The notes under the pieces: model-generated
What the model saw: the letters and a program-made list of their open reading frames with translations, nothing else
Databases searched by the model: none
Told to the model about the DNA's origin: nothing
Shown: piece by piece, positions 1-11,412 of the stretch
Numbering within the stretch: position 1 is the first letter of the stretch
How the letters are laid out: the number at the start of each line of letters is the position of its first letter
Assembly: GCF_000720455.1 (NCBI RefSeq)
Contig: NZ_JOAK01000035.1
Span: 1 to 58,816, forward strand
Origin: Streptomyces virginiae
Lineage (GTDB): Bacteria; Actinomycetota; Actinomycetes; Streptomycetales; Streptomycetaceae
DNA: 58,816 nt
Reading direction: 5' to 3'
Position numbers and translations under genes: made by a program

Positions 1-41
1 GGGTGGGGGTACAGGCGAGGAGCGGAAGGGCGGGTCGGGAG

Positions 42-1343
42 ATGGACGACGGCAAGGGCGGGCGTGGCGGTGCCGGGGCGGTGCTGTGGGCCCCGGTGGC
101 GGGGCGGACCTGGCGGGAGTTCGCGTACCTGTTGGTCGGGCTGCCGCTGAGCACGCTGTACTTCTCGCTCGCCATCACGGGCGTGAGCCTCGGCGCCGGG
201 CTGCTCGTCACCTTCCTCGGCGTGCCGGTCCTGGCGGGCGTCCTCGCGATGTGCCGTGGGTTCGGGCGGCTGGAGCGGGCCCGGGTGCGCGCGCTGCTGG
301 GGGCGGACATCGCCGAGCCCGCGCCGATCCGGGCGAAGAAGAGCGGGCCGCTGGCCGCCATGGGCGCGGTGCTCAAGAGCGGGAGCGCCTGGCGGCACCT
401 GCTGTACTCGGTGATCCATTTCCCGTGGGCGGTGTTCGGTTTCTGCCTGGCACTGACGTTCTGGGCGGCCGGCTGGGCGTACCTGCTGTACCCGCTGTGG
501 TTCTGGGTCTTCCCGACCTACACCGACCAGCCCGGGCTCCAGCTCTTCCAGAACGACGACTACTCCTTCTACCTCGACTCCCCCGCCGAGATCGCCCTCA
601 CGAGCCTGGTGGGGCTGGCCTTCACCCTCGCCACCCCGTGGGTGATCCGGGCGCTGACCACCGTCGAGCGGGTCATGGTCGGCGGGCTGCTCGGGGCGTC
701 CCGGCTGGACAGCAGGGTCACCGAGCTGGAGTCCGACCGGGGGGTCGTCGTGGACACCGCCGCCGCCGACCTGCGGCGCATCGAACGGGATCTGCACGAC
801 GGGGCACAGGCCCGGCTGGTCTCGCTGGCCATGGACCTGGGGATGGCCCGGGAGAAGCTGGCCGGGGACCCGCAGGCGGCCGCCCGCCTGGTGGACGAGG
901 CGCACGGCGAGGTGAAGGTGGCCCTCCAGGAGCTGCGGGACCTGGCCCGCGGGATCCACCCCGCGGTGCTGACCGACCGCGGACTGGACGCGGCGCTGTC
1001 GGCGGTGGCCTCGCGGTGCGCCGTGCCGGTACGGGTGGCCGTGGATCTCCCGGCCCGGCCGGCCGCTGCGATCGAGGGGATCGCCTACTTCGCGGTCTCT
1101 GAGCTGCTGCAGAACATCAGCAAGCACGCCGGGGCCCGGTCCGCCTCGGTGGACGTGTGGAAGTCCGGGGCGCGGCTGCTGCTGCAGGTCGCCGACGACG
1201 GCCGGGGCGGTGCGGCCGTGTCCGGCGGGAGCGGGCTGGCCGGCCTGGCCGAGCGGCTGGACGCCGTGGACGGCGTGCTGGTCGTCGACTCCCCCGAGGG
1301 CGCAGGGACGACGGTGACCGCCGAGCTGCCGTGGCGGGCGTAG
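42..1343 (+). CDS. Two-component sensor histidine kinase (HisKA_3 type)
   Basis: Membrane sensor kinase of about 433 aa. The N-terminal half holds two pairs of hydrophobic segments (about residues 25-65 and 115-200), resembling the 'putative sensor' domain common in actinomycete kinases. A HisKA_3 dimerisation box follows, with the phospho-acceptor His in RDLHDG at about residue 250. The HATPase domain has an N-box (LLQNISKH, about 355) and a DDGRGG loop. An in-frame GTG at position 3 gives 13 more residues; neither start has a well-spaced ribosome site, and the window edge hides what lies upstream. The likely partner is the response regulator 306 bp downstream. The signal sensed is unknown. 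Confidence 0.88.
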   Translation: MDDGKGGRGGAGAVLWAPVAGRTWREFAYLLVGLPLSTLYFSLAITGVSLGAGLLVTFLGVPVLAGVLAMCRGFGRLERARVRALLGADIAEPAPIRAKKSGPLAAMGAVLKSGSAWRHLLYSVIHFPWAVFGFCLALTFWAAGWAYLLYPLWFWVFPTYTDQPGLQLFQNDDYSFYLDSPAEIALTSLVGLAFTLATPWVIRALTTVERVMVGGLLGASRLDSRVTELESDRGVVVDTAAADLRRIERDLHDGAQARLVSLAMDLGMAREKLAGDPQAAARLVDEAHGEVKVALQELRDLARGIHPAVLTDRGLDAALSAVASRCAVPVRVAVDLPARPAAAIEGIAYFAVSELLQNISKHAGARSASVDVWKSGARLLLQVADDGRGGAAVSGGSGLAGLAERLDAVDGVLVVDSPEGAGTTVTAELPWRA

Positions 1344-1649
1344 GCCCGCGGCGGCCCGGGTCGCCGGGACCCCCGTCCGGGTGGGCGGGGGTCCCGTCGT
1401 TGCGTCCGGTGCGGCGCCGCTTGCCCGGGGCGCCGCTCCCGGGGACTCCGGGCCGAGGGTGTCGGCGGGGCCGGAATCGCCGGCGCCGGCCGCGGAAAAT
1501 CCGGACTCTGGGCTTCCATCCGCTCGGCATGTGAAAACTCCCCCCGTACGCCCACGTGTTGTCCCGGCTCTGCCTTCACCGGGACTTAAGGCTGGGATGC
1601 TTGGCTGGTCGGGCAGTACGGGAACGAGTGACGCGGGAGCTGCTGAGTC
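1344..1649 (+). other. 306-bp gap between kinase and regulator
   Basis: I see no gene here. The gap contains the hairpin at 1365-1396 and a second inverted repeat, GTCCCGG-N11-CCGGGAC (1561-1567 / 1579-1585), about 65 bp before the regulator start. The regulator promoter presumably lies in this stretch; I could not assign a convincing -35/-10 pair. Confidence 0.5.
1365..1396 (+). terminator. Hairpin terminator after the histidine kinase
   Basis: Perfect 11-bp inverted repeat (CGGGACCCCCG / CGGGGGTCCCG) with a 10-nt loop, 21 nt after the kinase stop. There is no T-tract, as is usual in Streptomyces. It separates the kinase from its presumed regulator. Confidence 0.7.
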
Positions 1650-2321
1650 GTGGAAGACAGGGTGCGGGTGGTCATCGCCGAGGATTCAGTGCTGCTGCGC
1701 GAGGGCCTGACCCGGTTGCTGACCGACCGGGGGCATGACGTCGTGGCGGGCGTCGGGGACGCGGAAGCCCTGATCAAGACGGTGGCGGAGCTGGCCGCGG
1801 AGGATGCGCTGCCGGACGTGGTGGTGGCGGACGTGCGGATGCCGCCGACGCACACCGACGAGGGCGTCCGGGCGGCCGTGCGGCTGCGGCGCGATCACCC
1901 CGGGATAGGCGTGCTCGTGCTGTCGCAGTACGTGGAGGAGCAGTACGCCACCGAGCTGCTGGCCGGTTCCAGTACCGGCGTGGGGTATCTGCTGAAGGAC
2001 CGGGTGGCCGAGGTGCGGGAGTTCCTGGACGCGGTGGTCCGGGTGGCCCGGGGCGGTACCGCCCTGGACCCCGAGGTCGTCGCCCAGCTGCTCGGGCGCA
2101 GCCGGAAGCAGGACGTGCTGGCGGGTCTGACGCCGCGCGAGCGCGAGGTGCTCGGGCTGATGGCCGAGGGCCGTACGAACTCCGCCGTGGCCAAGCAGCT
2201 GGTCGTGAGCGACGGAGCGGTGGAGAAGCACGTCAGCAACATCTTCATGAAACTGGGCCTCTCGCCGAGTGACGGGGATCACCGGCGGGTTCTGGCCGTT
2301 CTCACCTACCTGAAGTCTTGA
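1650..2321 (+). CDS. NarL/FixJ-family response regulator
   Basis: DNA-binding response regulator of 223 aa. The receiver domain shows the acidic pair (AEDS, residues 10-13), phospho-acceptor Asp at 61 in VVADVRMPP, Ser at 92 and Lys at 116 in YLLKDR. The LuxR-type helix-turn-helix spans about 155-215, with LTPREREVLGLMAEG and a recognition-helix region VSDGAVEKHVSNIF. GTG start, with a GGGAG-like site upstream. It probably partners the kinase upstream. Its target genes are unknown; korAB directly downstream is one possibility on position alone. Confidence 0.92.
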   Translation: MEDRVRVVIAEDSVLLREGLTRLLTDRGHDVVAGVGDAEALIKTVAELAAEDALPDVVVADVRMPPTHTDEGVRAAVRLRRDHPGIGVLVLSQYVEEQYATELLAGSSTGVGYLLKDRVAEVREFLDAVVRVARGGTALDPEVVAQLLGRSRKQDVLAGLTPREREVLGLMAEGRTNSAVAKQLVVSDGAVEKHVSNIFMKLGLSPSDGDHRRVLAVLTYLKS

Positions 2322-2325
2322 TCGA

Positions 2326-2340
2326 CTGACACTCTGTCAG
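2326..2340. promoter_or_regulatory. Palindrome upstream of korA
   Basis: CTGACA-CTC-TGTCAG, a perfect 6-bp inverted repeat starting 5 bp after the response-regulator stop and about 130 bp before korA. A second repeat, CCCTAC-N4-GTAGGG, lies at 2415-2430. Either could be an operator for korAB; the binding protein is unknown. Confidence 0.4.
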
Positions 2341-2456
2341 ATACGGCATACCGGTCGGGCCGTCTCAAGGGGCGGTCCTACGGTCCAGAATGTGGTCGCT
2401 CCTGGGGACCTGATCCCTACCGTCGTAGGGTGGGTTATGGGGGTGCTCACGCCTCG

Positions 2457-2463
2457 AAGGAGG
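2457..2463 (+). promoter_or_regulatory. Ribosome binding site fixing the korA start
   Basis: AAGGAGG, 9 nt before the GTG at 2473. This is a near-consensus Shine-Dalgarno sequence and argues for 2473 rather than in-frame starts further upstream. Confidence 0.8.
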
Positions 2464-2472
2464 TCCAGTTCA

Positions 2473-5488
<3,016 letters not shown>

Positions 5489-5508
5489 CCCGCCCCCGCG
5501 ACACGGCA

Positions 5509-5546
5509 GCCGGAAGCCCGGACCCCCTGGGGGCCCGGGCTTCGGC
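5509..5546 (+). terminator. Terminator of korAB
   Basis: GAAGCCCGG (5513-5521) pairs with CCGGGCTTC (5535-5543), with a C-rich/G-rich inner stem. It begins about 20 nt after the korB stop. Confidence 0.7.
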
Positions 5547-5583
5547 ATGCGTGGCCCGACGTCTCCACCACCCCCCTCCACGC

Positions 5584-5606
5584 AGCGCTTTCTAAAAGTT
5601 AGCGCT
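5584..5606. promoter_or_regulatory. AGCGCT palindrome in the promoter of the QorB-like gene
   Basis: A 23-bp imperfect palindrome with outer arms AGCGCT...AGCGCT, inner CT...AG and an AT-rich centre. It lies 40-63 bp upstream of the ATG at 5647 and is conspicuous in such GC-rich DNA. It is likely an operator; QorB-type reductases are often controlled by HxlR/MarR-type repressors. No regulator gene is adjacent here. Confidence 0.5.
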
Positions 5607-5646
5607 TCCCGTAGGCTGGCACTGTCGCCCAACGAGGAGAACAGTC

Positions 5647-6501
5647 ATGAGCATCGTCGTCACCGCCGCCACCGGGGCCCTCGGCCGTCTCGTCGTCGAG
5701 GAACTGCTGGAGCGGGTTCCCGCCGACAGCGTCGCCGTCGTCGTCCGCAACGAGGAGAAGGCCGCCGACCTGGCCGCCCGCGGGATCGAGGTGCGCGTCG
5801 CCGACTACGACGACCCGGCGGCCCTGGCCCGCGCCTTCGAGCCCGGTGACCGGGTGCTGCTGATCTCCGGCAACGAGATCGGGCGGCGCGTCGCCCAGCA
5901 CACCGCCGTGATCGACGCCGCCAGGGCGGCGGGCGTGGCACAGCTGGCCTACACCGGCGTCCTCGGCGGCCCCGAGGCCGACTTCGAGCTGGCCGCCGAG
6001 CACACCGCCACCGAGCGGGCCGTCCTCGGCTCCGGGCTCCCGTACACCTTCCTGCGCAATGGCTGGTACCACGAGAACTACACCCGCGAGCTGCCCGCCG
6101 TCCTCGGGCACGGAGCGGTCGTGGGCAGTTCGGGCGAGGGCCGGGTCGCCTCTGCGGCACGCGCCGACTACGCGGCCGCCGCAGCCGTGGTGCTCACCGG
6201 CGAGGGGCACCTGAACCGGATCTACGAGCTCTCCGGCGACACCGCGTGGAGCCTGGGGGAGTACGCGGCCGAGGTGTCGGCGCTCAGCGGCAAGGAGATC
6301 GCCCACGCCGAGGTCCCGGCGGACGAGCACCTGCGGATCCTGACGGGCGCCGGGGTGCCCGAGGACTTCGCGGCGATCATCGTCGACGTGGACGCGGCGA
6401 TCGCGCGCGGCCGGCTGGCGGGCACCAGCGGGGACCTGGCCCGGCTGATCGGGCGCCCGACGACCCCCGTCACCGAGGCGATCGGCGCCGCGCTGGCCTG
6501 A
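5647..6501 (+). CDS. NmrA/QorB-like NAD(P)H-binding oxidoreductase
   Basis: Rossmann-fold protein of 284 aa with the atypical-SDR motif TAATGALGRLVVEELL at residues 6-21, then VRNEEKAADL and GNEIGRRVAQH. It resembles the E. coli QorB (quinone oxidoreductase 2)/NmrA group: single domain, no YxxxK catalytic pair at the classical place. A likely role is NADPH-dependent quinone or aldehyde reduction, or redox sensing. ATG start with CGAGGAGA about 6 nt upstream. Probably monocistronic. The substrate is not evident from sequence. Confidence 0.82.
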   Translation: MSIVVTAATGALGRLVVEELLERVPADSVAVVVRNEEKAADLAARGIEVRVADYDDPAALARAFEPGDRVLLISGNEIGRRVAQHTAVIDAARAAGVAQLAYTGVLGGPEADFELAAEHTATERAVLGSGLPYTFLRNGWYHENYTRELPAVLGHGAVVGSSGEGRVASAARADYAAAAAVVLTGEGHLNRIYELSGDTAWSLGEYAAEVSALSGKEIAHAEVPADEHLRILTGAGVPEDFAAIIVDVDAAIARGRLAGTSGDLARLIGRPTTPVTEAIGAALA

Positions 6502-6587
6502 TCCGGGCGGGTGCCCGGCGACTCCCGGCGACTCAAGGCGGCCTCCCGAGCGGCCCTCCGCATCCGCAGGGGCACCCGAGCCCCGAA

Positions 6588-6626
6588 AGATGTCATGAGT
6601 ATCTCGCAATTACGGGCATGACATCT
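6588..6626. promoter_or_regulatory. 10-bp inverted repeat upstream of rarD
   Basis: AGATGTCATG at 6588-6597 and CATGACATCT at 6617-6626 form a perfect inverted repeat with a 19-bp spacer, ending 55 bp before the rarD start. The half-site spacing suits a dimer or tetramer binding nearby faces of the helix. Binding protein unknown. Confidence 0.55.
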
Positions 6627-6681
6627 GGGCCGTGCGGCGATACCGTCGTGAAGTTGGCTGGAAGTCGCACAGGAGGCCCCC

Positions 6682-7626
6682 GTGAAGGCAGAGAACGAGC
6701 AGCGCGCGGGTTTGCTCTACGGATTCGGCGCTTACGGGATGTGGGGGCTGGTGCCCCTCTTCTGGCCGCTCCTGATGCCCGCCGGGGCCGTCGAGATCCT
6801 CGCCCACCGCATGACCTGGTCCCTGGCCGTGGTCGGGCTGGCACTGCTCGCGGTGCGCCGCTGGGGCTGGATACGGGAGCTGATGCGCCAGCCGCGCAAG
6901 CTCGGCCTGACCGCGCTGGCCGCGTCGGTGATCAGCGTGAACTGGGGCCTGTACATCTGGTCGGTCAACAACGGCCACGTCGTCGAGTCGAGCCTCGGCT
7001 ACTTCATCAACCCGCTGGTCAGCATCGCCATGGGCGTGCTGGTGCTGGGCGAGCGGCTGCGCCGCGCGCAGTGGGTGGCCGTCGGCATCAGCTTCGTCGC
7101 CGTGCTCGTGCTCGCCATCGGCTACGGGCGGCCGCCGTGGATCTCGCTGGTCCTGGCGTGCTCCTTCGCCACGTACGGGCTGATCAAGAAGAAGCTCAAC
7201 ATGGGCGGGCTGGAGTCGCTGGCCGCCGAGACGGCCATGCTGTTCCTCCCGGCCCTGGGTTACCTGCTGTGGCTGGGCGCGCAGGGCCGGTCCACCTTCG
7301 CCTCGCAGGGCGTCGGCCACGCGCTGCTGCTGGCCGCGACCGGCCTGGTCACGGCGGTCCCCCTGGTGTTCTTCGGGGCCGCCGCCATCCGGGTCCCGCT
7401 GTCCACCCTGGGGCTGCTGCAGTACATGGCCCCGGTGTTCCAGTTCGGGCTCGGCGTCCTGTACTTCCACGAGGCCATGCCGCCCGAGCGCTGGGCCGGC
7501 TTCTCCCTGGTGTGGGCCGCGCTGGCCCTCCTGACCTGGGACGCACTGCGGACGGCGCGGCGCTCCCGCGCCCGGCTGGAGGCGGTCCCCGTGGTCGTCC
7601 CGGCCCCGGCCCGCGAACCCGCGTAG
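6682..7626 (+). CDS. rarD: RarD-type EamA/DMT-family transporter
   Basis: Integral membrane protein of 314 aa with about ten hydrophobic segments arranged as two EamA repeats. The RarD-type N-terminus (GLLYGFGAYGMWGLVPLFW) is clear, as are VNWGLYIWSVNNGHVVESSLGYFINPL-type residues around 90-115. GTG start with AGGAGG at 6670-6675. The family exports or imports small metabolites; RarD's substrate is not established, so no specific cargo is assigned. It stands alone, with an inverted-repeat operator upstream and a very strong terminator downstream. Confidence 0.9.
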   Translation: MKAENEQRAGLLYGFGAYGMWGLVPLFWPLLMPAGAVEILAHRMTWSLAVVGLALLAVRRWGWIRELMRQPRKLGLTALAASVISVNWGLYIWSVNNGHVVESSLGYFINPLVSIAMGVLVLGERLRRAQWVAVGISFVAVLVLAIGYGRPPWISLVLACSFATYGLIKKKLNMGGLESLAAETAMLFLPALGYLLWLGAQGRSTFASQGVGHALLLAATGLVTAVPLVFFGAAAIRVPLSTLGLLQYMAPVFQFGLGVLYFHEAMPPERWAGFSLVWAALALLTWDALRTARRSRARLEAVPVVVPAPAREPA

Positions 7627-7668
7627 GACCGCCCGGCAGGGCGCACACCGGCAAACGCCACCGGCCCC

Positions 7669-7705
7669 ACGATCCCCGGTACGGAACCCCCGTACCGGGG
7701 ATCGT
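7669..7705 (+). terminator. Terminator after rarD
   Basis: Perfect 16-bp stem (left arm 7669-7684, right arm 7690-7705) with a 5-nt loop, followed shortly by CCGTTTTCC. This is one of the strongest hairpins in the window. Confidence 0.88.
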
Positions 7706-7783
7706 CCGTTTTCCGAACTGCCCTGACCGAATTGTGGTCTTGACGGACAGTCATACTCTCGCTGACCATCAGGCTCGCACTGA

Positions 7784-9169
<1,386 letters not shown>

Positions 9170-9239
9170 CCGCCGCGGGGCCCCGGCCCCCGGCCTTTCC
9201 CCAGGGCTCCGGCGCGGTCCTCCCGGATCGTGCCGGAGC

Positions 9240-9647
9240 TCAGGCGTCCTCGGTGCCGACGGCCCGGGACGAGGCCTCCAGCGGCTCCCTGATCCGGGCC
9301 CGCAGCTCCTCGGCCACGGCCGCGATGTCCGCGCGGCCCAGCTTCGCCGCCTCGACCAGGTCGCCGAGCTCCTCCGGCGAGGGCAGCTTCGCGGCCCCGG
9401 CCACGCGCAGGTACGAGCGGGTCGCCGCGGCCGCGTAGAACTCGTTCATCGGTGATTCCAGCGCCGGGCAGACCGCGAGGGTGTGCAAAAACGCGGCGGC
9501 CCGCCACGCGGTGTCCGGGGCGGGCTGTTCGGGCACCAGGACCAGGTCGTTCTGGTGCCGGGCGACCGCGGCGGCCACCCCGGAGGGATCCCACACCGCG
9601 GGATCTGACGGGAGATGGTGGGCCAGAGCGGTCCAGGCCCACTCCAT
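9240..9647 (-). CDS. Fic/Doc-like toxin component, active-site degenerate
   Basis: Small protein of 135 aa, overall alpha-helical. Its layout (WRAAAFLHTLAVCPALESPMNEF..., then AAATRSYLRVAG) resembles the short Fic/Doc-fold toxins annotated in Streptomyces toxin-antitoxin pairs. The canonical HPFxx(D/E)GN(K/R) loop is not present: the His position appears to be a Cys (VCPALES) and the GNKR anion hole is missing. ATG at 9647 lies 8 nt after the antitoxin stop; a TTG at 9659 overlapping that stop is an alternative. The preceding gene is a ribbon-helix-helix protein, which supports the toxin-antitoxin reading. Toxicity cannot be judged from sequence. Confidence 0.65.
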   Translation of the reverse strand: MEWAWTALAHHLPSDPAVWDPSGVAAAVARHQNDLVLVPEQPAPDTAWRAAAFLHTLAVCPALESPMNEFYAAAATRSYLRVAGAAKLPSPEELGDLVEAAKLGRADIAAVAEELRARIREPLEASSRAVGTEDA

Positions 9648-9655
9648 GGTGATCT

Positions 9656-9859
9656 TCAATTGCCGAACCGCTCCTGGAAGTAGCCCCAGTGATCGGCGAA
9701 CTCCTCTATGCCGGAGAGGAAGTTCTTCCGGTCCTCGTCGAGTTCGCGCTCCGTGACCTCTGTGATCAGAGCGGTGACCGTCGTCCCCAGTGCCGCCGCG
9801 CGCGCCTTGAGGCGCTCGTGGAACTCTTCGTCCAGGCGGATGGTGACGTGTCTCGACAT
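9656..9859 (-). CDS. Ribbon-helix-helix antitoxin/repressor
   Basis: Protein of 67 aa that starts SRHVTIRLDEEFHERLKARA, a classical ribbon-helix-helix beta-strand and first helix. ALGTTVTALITEVTEREL follows as the second helix, and a short acidic/aromatic tail (EEFADHWGYFQERF) probably contacts the toxin. The start at 9859 is chosen because the fold begins there; the longer in-frame version adds only residues encoded by the operator. There is no Shine-Dalgarno, and a TANNNT box sits 8 nt before the ATG, so the mRNA is probably leaderless. Expected to autorepress through the palindrome at 9868-9891. Confidence 0.82.
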   Translation of the reverse strand: MSRHVTIRLDEEFHERLKARAAALGTTVTALITEVTERELDEDRKNFLSGIEEFADHWGYFQERFGN

Positions 9860-9866
9860 GCCCAAC

Positions 9867-9872
9867 ACCGTA
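9867..9872 (-). promoter_or_regulatory. Probable -10 box of a leaderless toxin-antitoxin promoter
   Basis: TACGGT on the minus strand (matches TANNNT), ending 7 nt before the antitoxin ATG. That places the transcription start at or next to the A of the start codon. It overlaps the left arm of the palindrome at 9868-9891. Confidence 0.5.
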
Positions 9873-9891
9873 CAGCGGACGCGCTGTACGG
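9868..9891. promoter_or_regulatory. Autoregulatory operator of the toxin-antitoxin pair
   Basis: CCGTACAGCG-GACG-CGCTGTACGG, a perfect 10-bp inverted repeat with a 4-bp spacer, ending 8 bp upstream of the antitoxin start. Position and symmetry fit binding by the ribbon-helix-helix dimer to block its own promoter. Confidence 0.75.
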
Positions 9892-9963
9892 GCAGCGGTA
9901 ACGACGCAAGGGTGGGCAGGGACACAGTCCCCGCCCACCCTCGGCGCTCACCGCACGCGGCGG

Positions 9964-11175
9964 CTACTTGTTGGCGTCGGCCGCCTTCACCAGCGAGTCC
10001 TTGGTGACCGCACCGGCGTAGACCTTGCCGTCGTCGGTGACCAGGACGTTGAACAGGCGGGTCGACAGGACCCGGCCCTCACCGAACGTGCCGTTGACCT
10101 TGTCCCCGAGGGAGTCGAGGAACTGCTTGGCCTCCTTGGGCGCGTTCTTGTCGTTCTCCAGGTCCTTGAGGCTCTTGCCCGCGCCGGAGTCGATGCGCGC
10201 GATGGTCGCCCAGCCCTCGCCGAGCACCTTCACGTCGCCCTTGCCGCCCGGACCGCCGGCCAGGCCTTCCAGGCCGGGGAAGGACTCCAGCGCCTTGAAC
10301 GCGCCGTCCTTGTCGCCCTTGCCGTGCCCGTCCGCGCCCTCGGTCACCTTGGCGCCCTTGGGCGGGGTGAAGGTGAAGGTGTCGGCGGCCGGCTTGGCGA
10401 AGTCCACCTTGGTGAAGCCCGCGTCCACGATCGGCTTGCCGCCCTGCGCCGAGAGCAGCTGCACGCGCAGCGGCACGCCGTTCTTGGCGTCCACCGCGAT
10501 CTGCACCGATCCGACCGTCGAACCGGCCTGCTTGGGCTTGAGCACCAGCTGGTAGGCGTCCCGGCCGGCCACCTGCGCGGTCTCGCCCACGCTGACGTCC
10601 GTGGTGGGACCGGCGGCCGCGAGGATCTCCTCGGCGAGCTTCTGGGGGGAGGCGGTCAGCCGGTCACCGGTCTTGTGCTCCTTGCCCGCGCCCTTGCCGG
10701 CCTTGTCCGACGGGGACGCCTTCTCGTGGAAGACCTCGTTCGACTTGGAGTCGTAGCCCCACACGTCGTCGCCGTTGTGGATGAGGCTGTACTCGTCCTT
10801 GCCGTCCAGGAAGGTGAGCCGCTGGCGGTCCTCGCCGTCGGCCGCCACGCGGAAGGTGTGGGTGCCGTTCGCCAGCTGCGCGACCTTGTCCTCCGGGTTC
10901 GCCGAGCCGCCCGCGACGCCACCGCCGCCGAGCAGGCCGGAGGCGATCTTCGGCAGGCCCAGGTCGGTGCTGATCTTCGCCGTCCCCGACAGCTGCTCCA
11001 CGTCCGAGGCGGCGACCTTCTCGATCAGCTGCTGCGCCGTCACCTTGGGCAGGTCGGGCCCGCCGGCGTTGGCGAAGGCCGGGACCATCGCCACGGTCGC
11101 CGCGGCGACACCCGCCACCGCTACCGGTACGGCGTACCGGGCGGCCTTGCGAGAAGTCTTCGTGTTCGCTGCCAT
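9964..11175 (-). CDS. Secreted LolA/RseB-fold (lipoprotein-carrier-like) protein
   Basis: Exported protein of 403 aa. The N-terminus (TSRKAARYAVPVAVAG...AFANA) is a signal peptide or anchor of about 35 aa. The body alternates beta-strand segments typical of the LolA/RseB fold: HTFRVAADGEDRQRLTFLDG, DVWGYDSKSNEVFHEKA, AQVAGRDAYQLVLKP, GVPLRVQLLSAQGGKPI. Two low-complexity Gly/Lys-rich stretches (about 75-90 and 270-310) interrupt it. Actinobacteria lack the Lol pathway, so lipid, lipoprotein or anti-sigma binding is only inferred. ATG start. It is separated from the upstream polyprenyl synthase gene by a hairpin, so it likely has its own promoter. Confidence 0.75.
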   Translation of the reverse strand: MAANTKTSRKAARYAVPVAVAGVAAATVAMVPAFANAGGPDLPKVTAQQLIEKVAASDVEQLSGTAKISTDLGLPKIASGLLGGGGVAGGSANPEDKVAQLANGTHTFRVAADGEDRQRLTFLDGKDEYSLIHNGDDVWGYDSKSNEVFHEKASPSDKAGKGAGKEHKTGDRLTASPQKLAEEILAAAGPTTDVSVGETAQVAGRDAYQLVLKPKQAGSTVGSVQIAVDAKNGVPLRVQLLSAQGGKPIVDAGFTKVDFAKPAADTFTFTPPKGAKVTEGADGHGKGDKDGAFKALESFPGLEGLAGGPGGKGDVKVLGEGWATIARIDSGAGKSLKDLENDKNAPKEAKQFLDSLGDKVNGTFGEGRVLSTRLFNVLVTDDGKVYAGAVTKDSLVKAADANK

Positions 11176-11329
11176 GTCAGTGCCCTGCCCTCTGTGTCGA
11201 CTGCGGCGATCCGCGTGTCGCCGCGCTCACCCGATCTGGTGGGGTTGATGACTCCATCTGACCAAAACGGCGGCGTCGGGGCGTCAGTCCCCGGAAGCAA
11301 CTGGGCGTACGACCGTGGGATGACACGGA

Positions 11330-11378
11330 ACGGGCCCTCCTCCCCCGACCCGTAGGGGTCGGTGGGCAAAGGGCCCGT
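11330..11378 (-). terminator. Terminator of the polyprenyl synthase gene
   Basis: Outer arms ACGGGCCCT (11330-11338) and AGGGCCCGT (11370-11378) enclose an inner stem CCGACCC / GGGTCGG. It lies 35 nt past the stop of the minus-strand gene at 11413. Confidence 0.72.
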
Positions 11379-11412
11379 CCGGAGTCGTCGGGCGGCCGCC
11401 CGCCCGCGGGAA

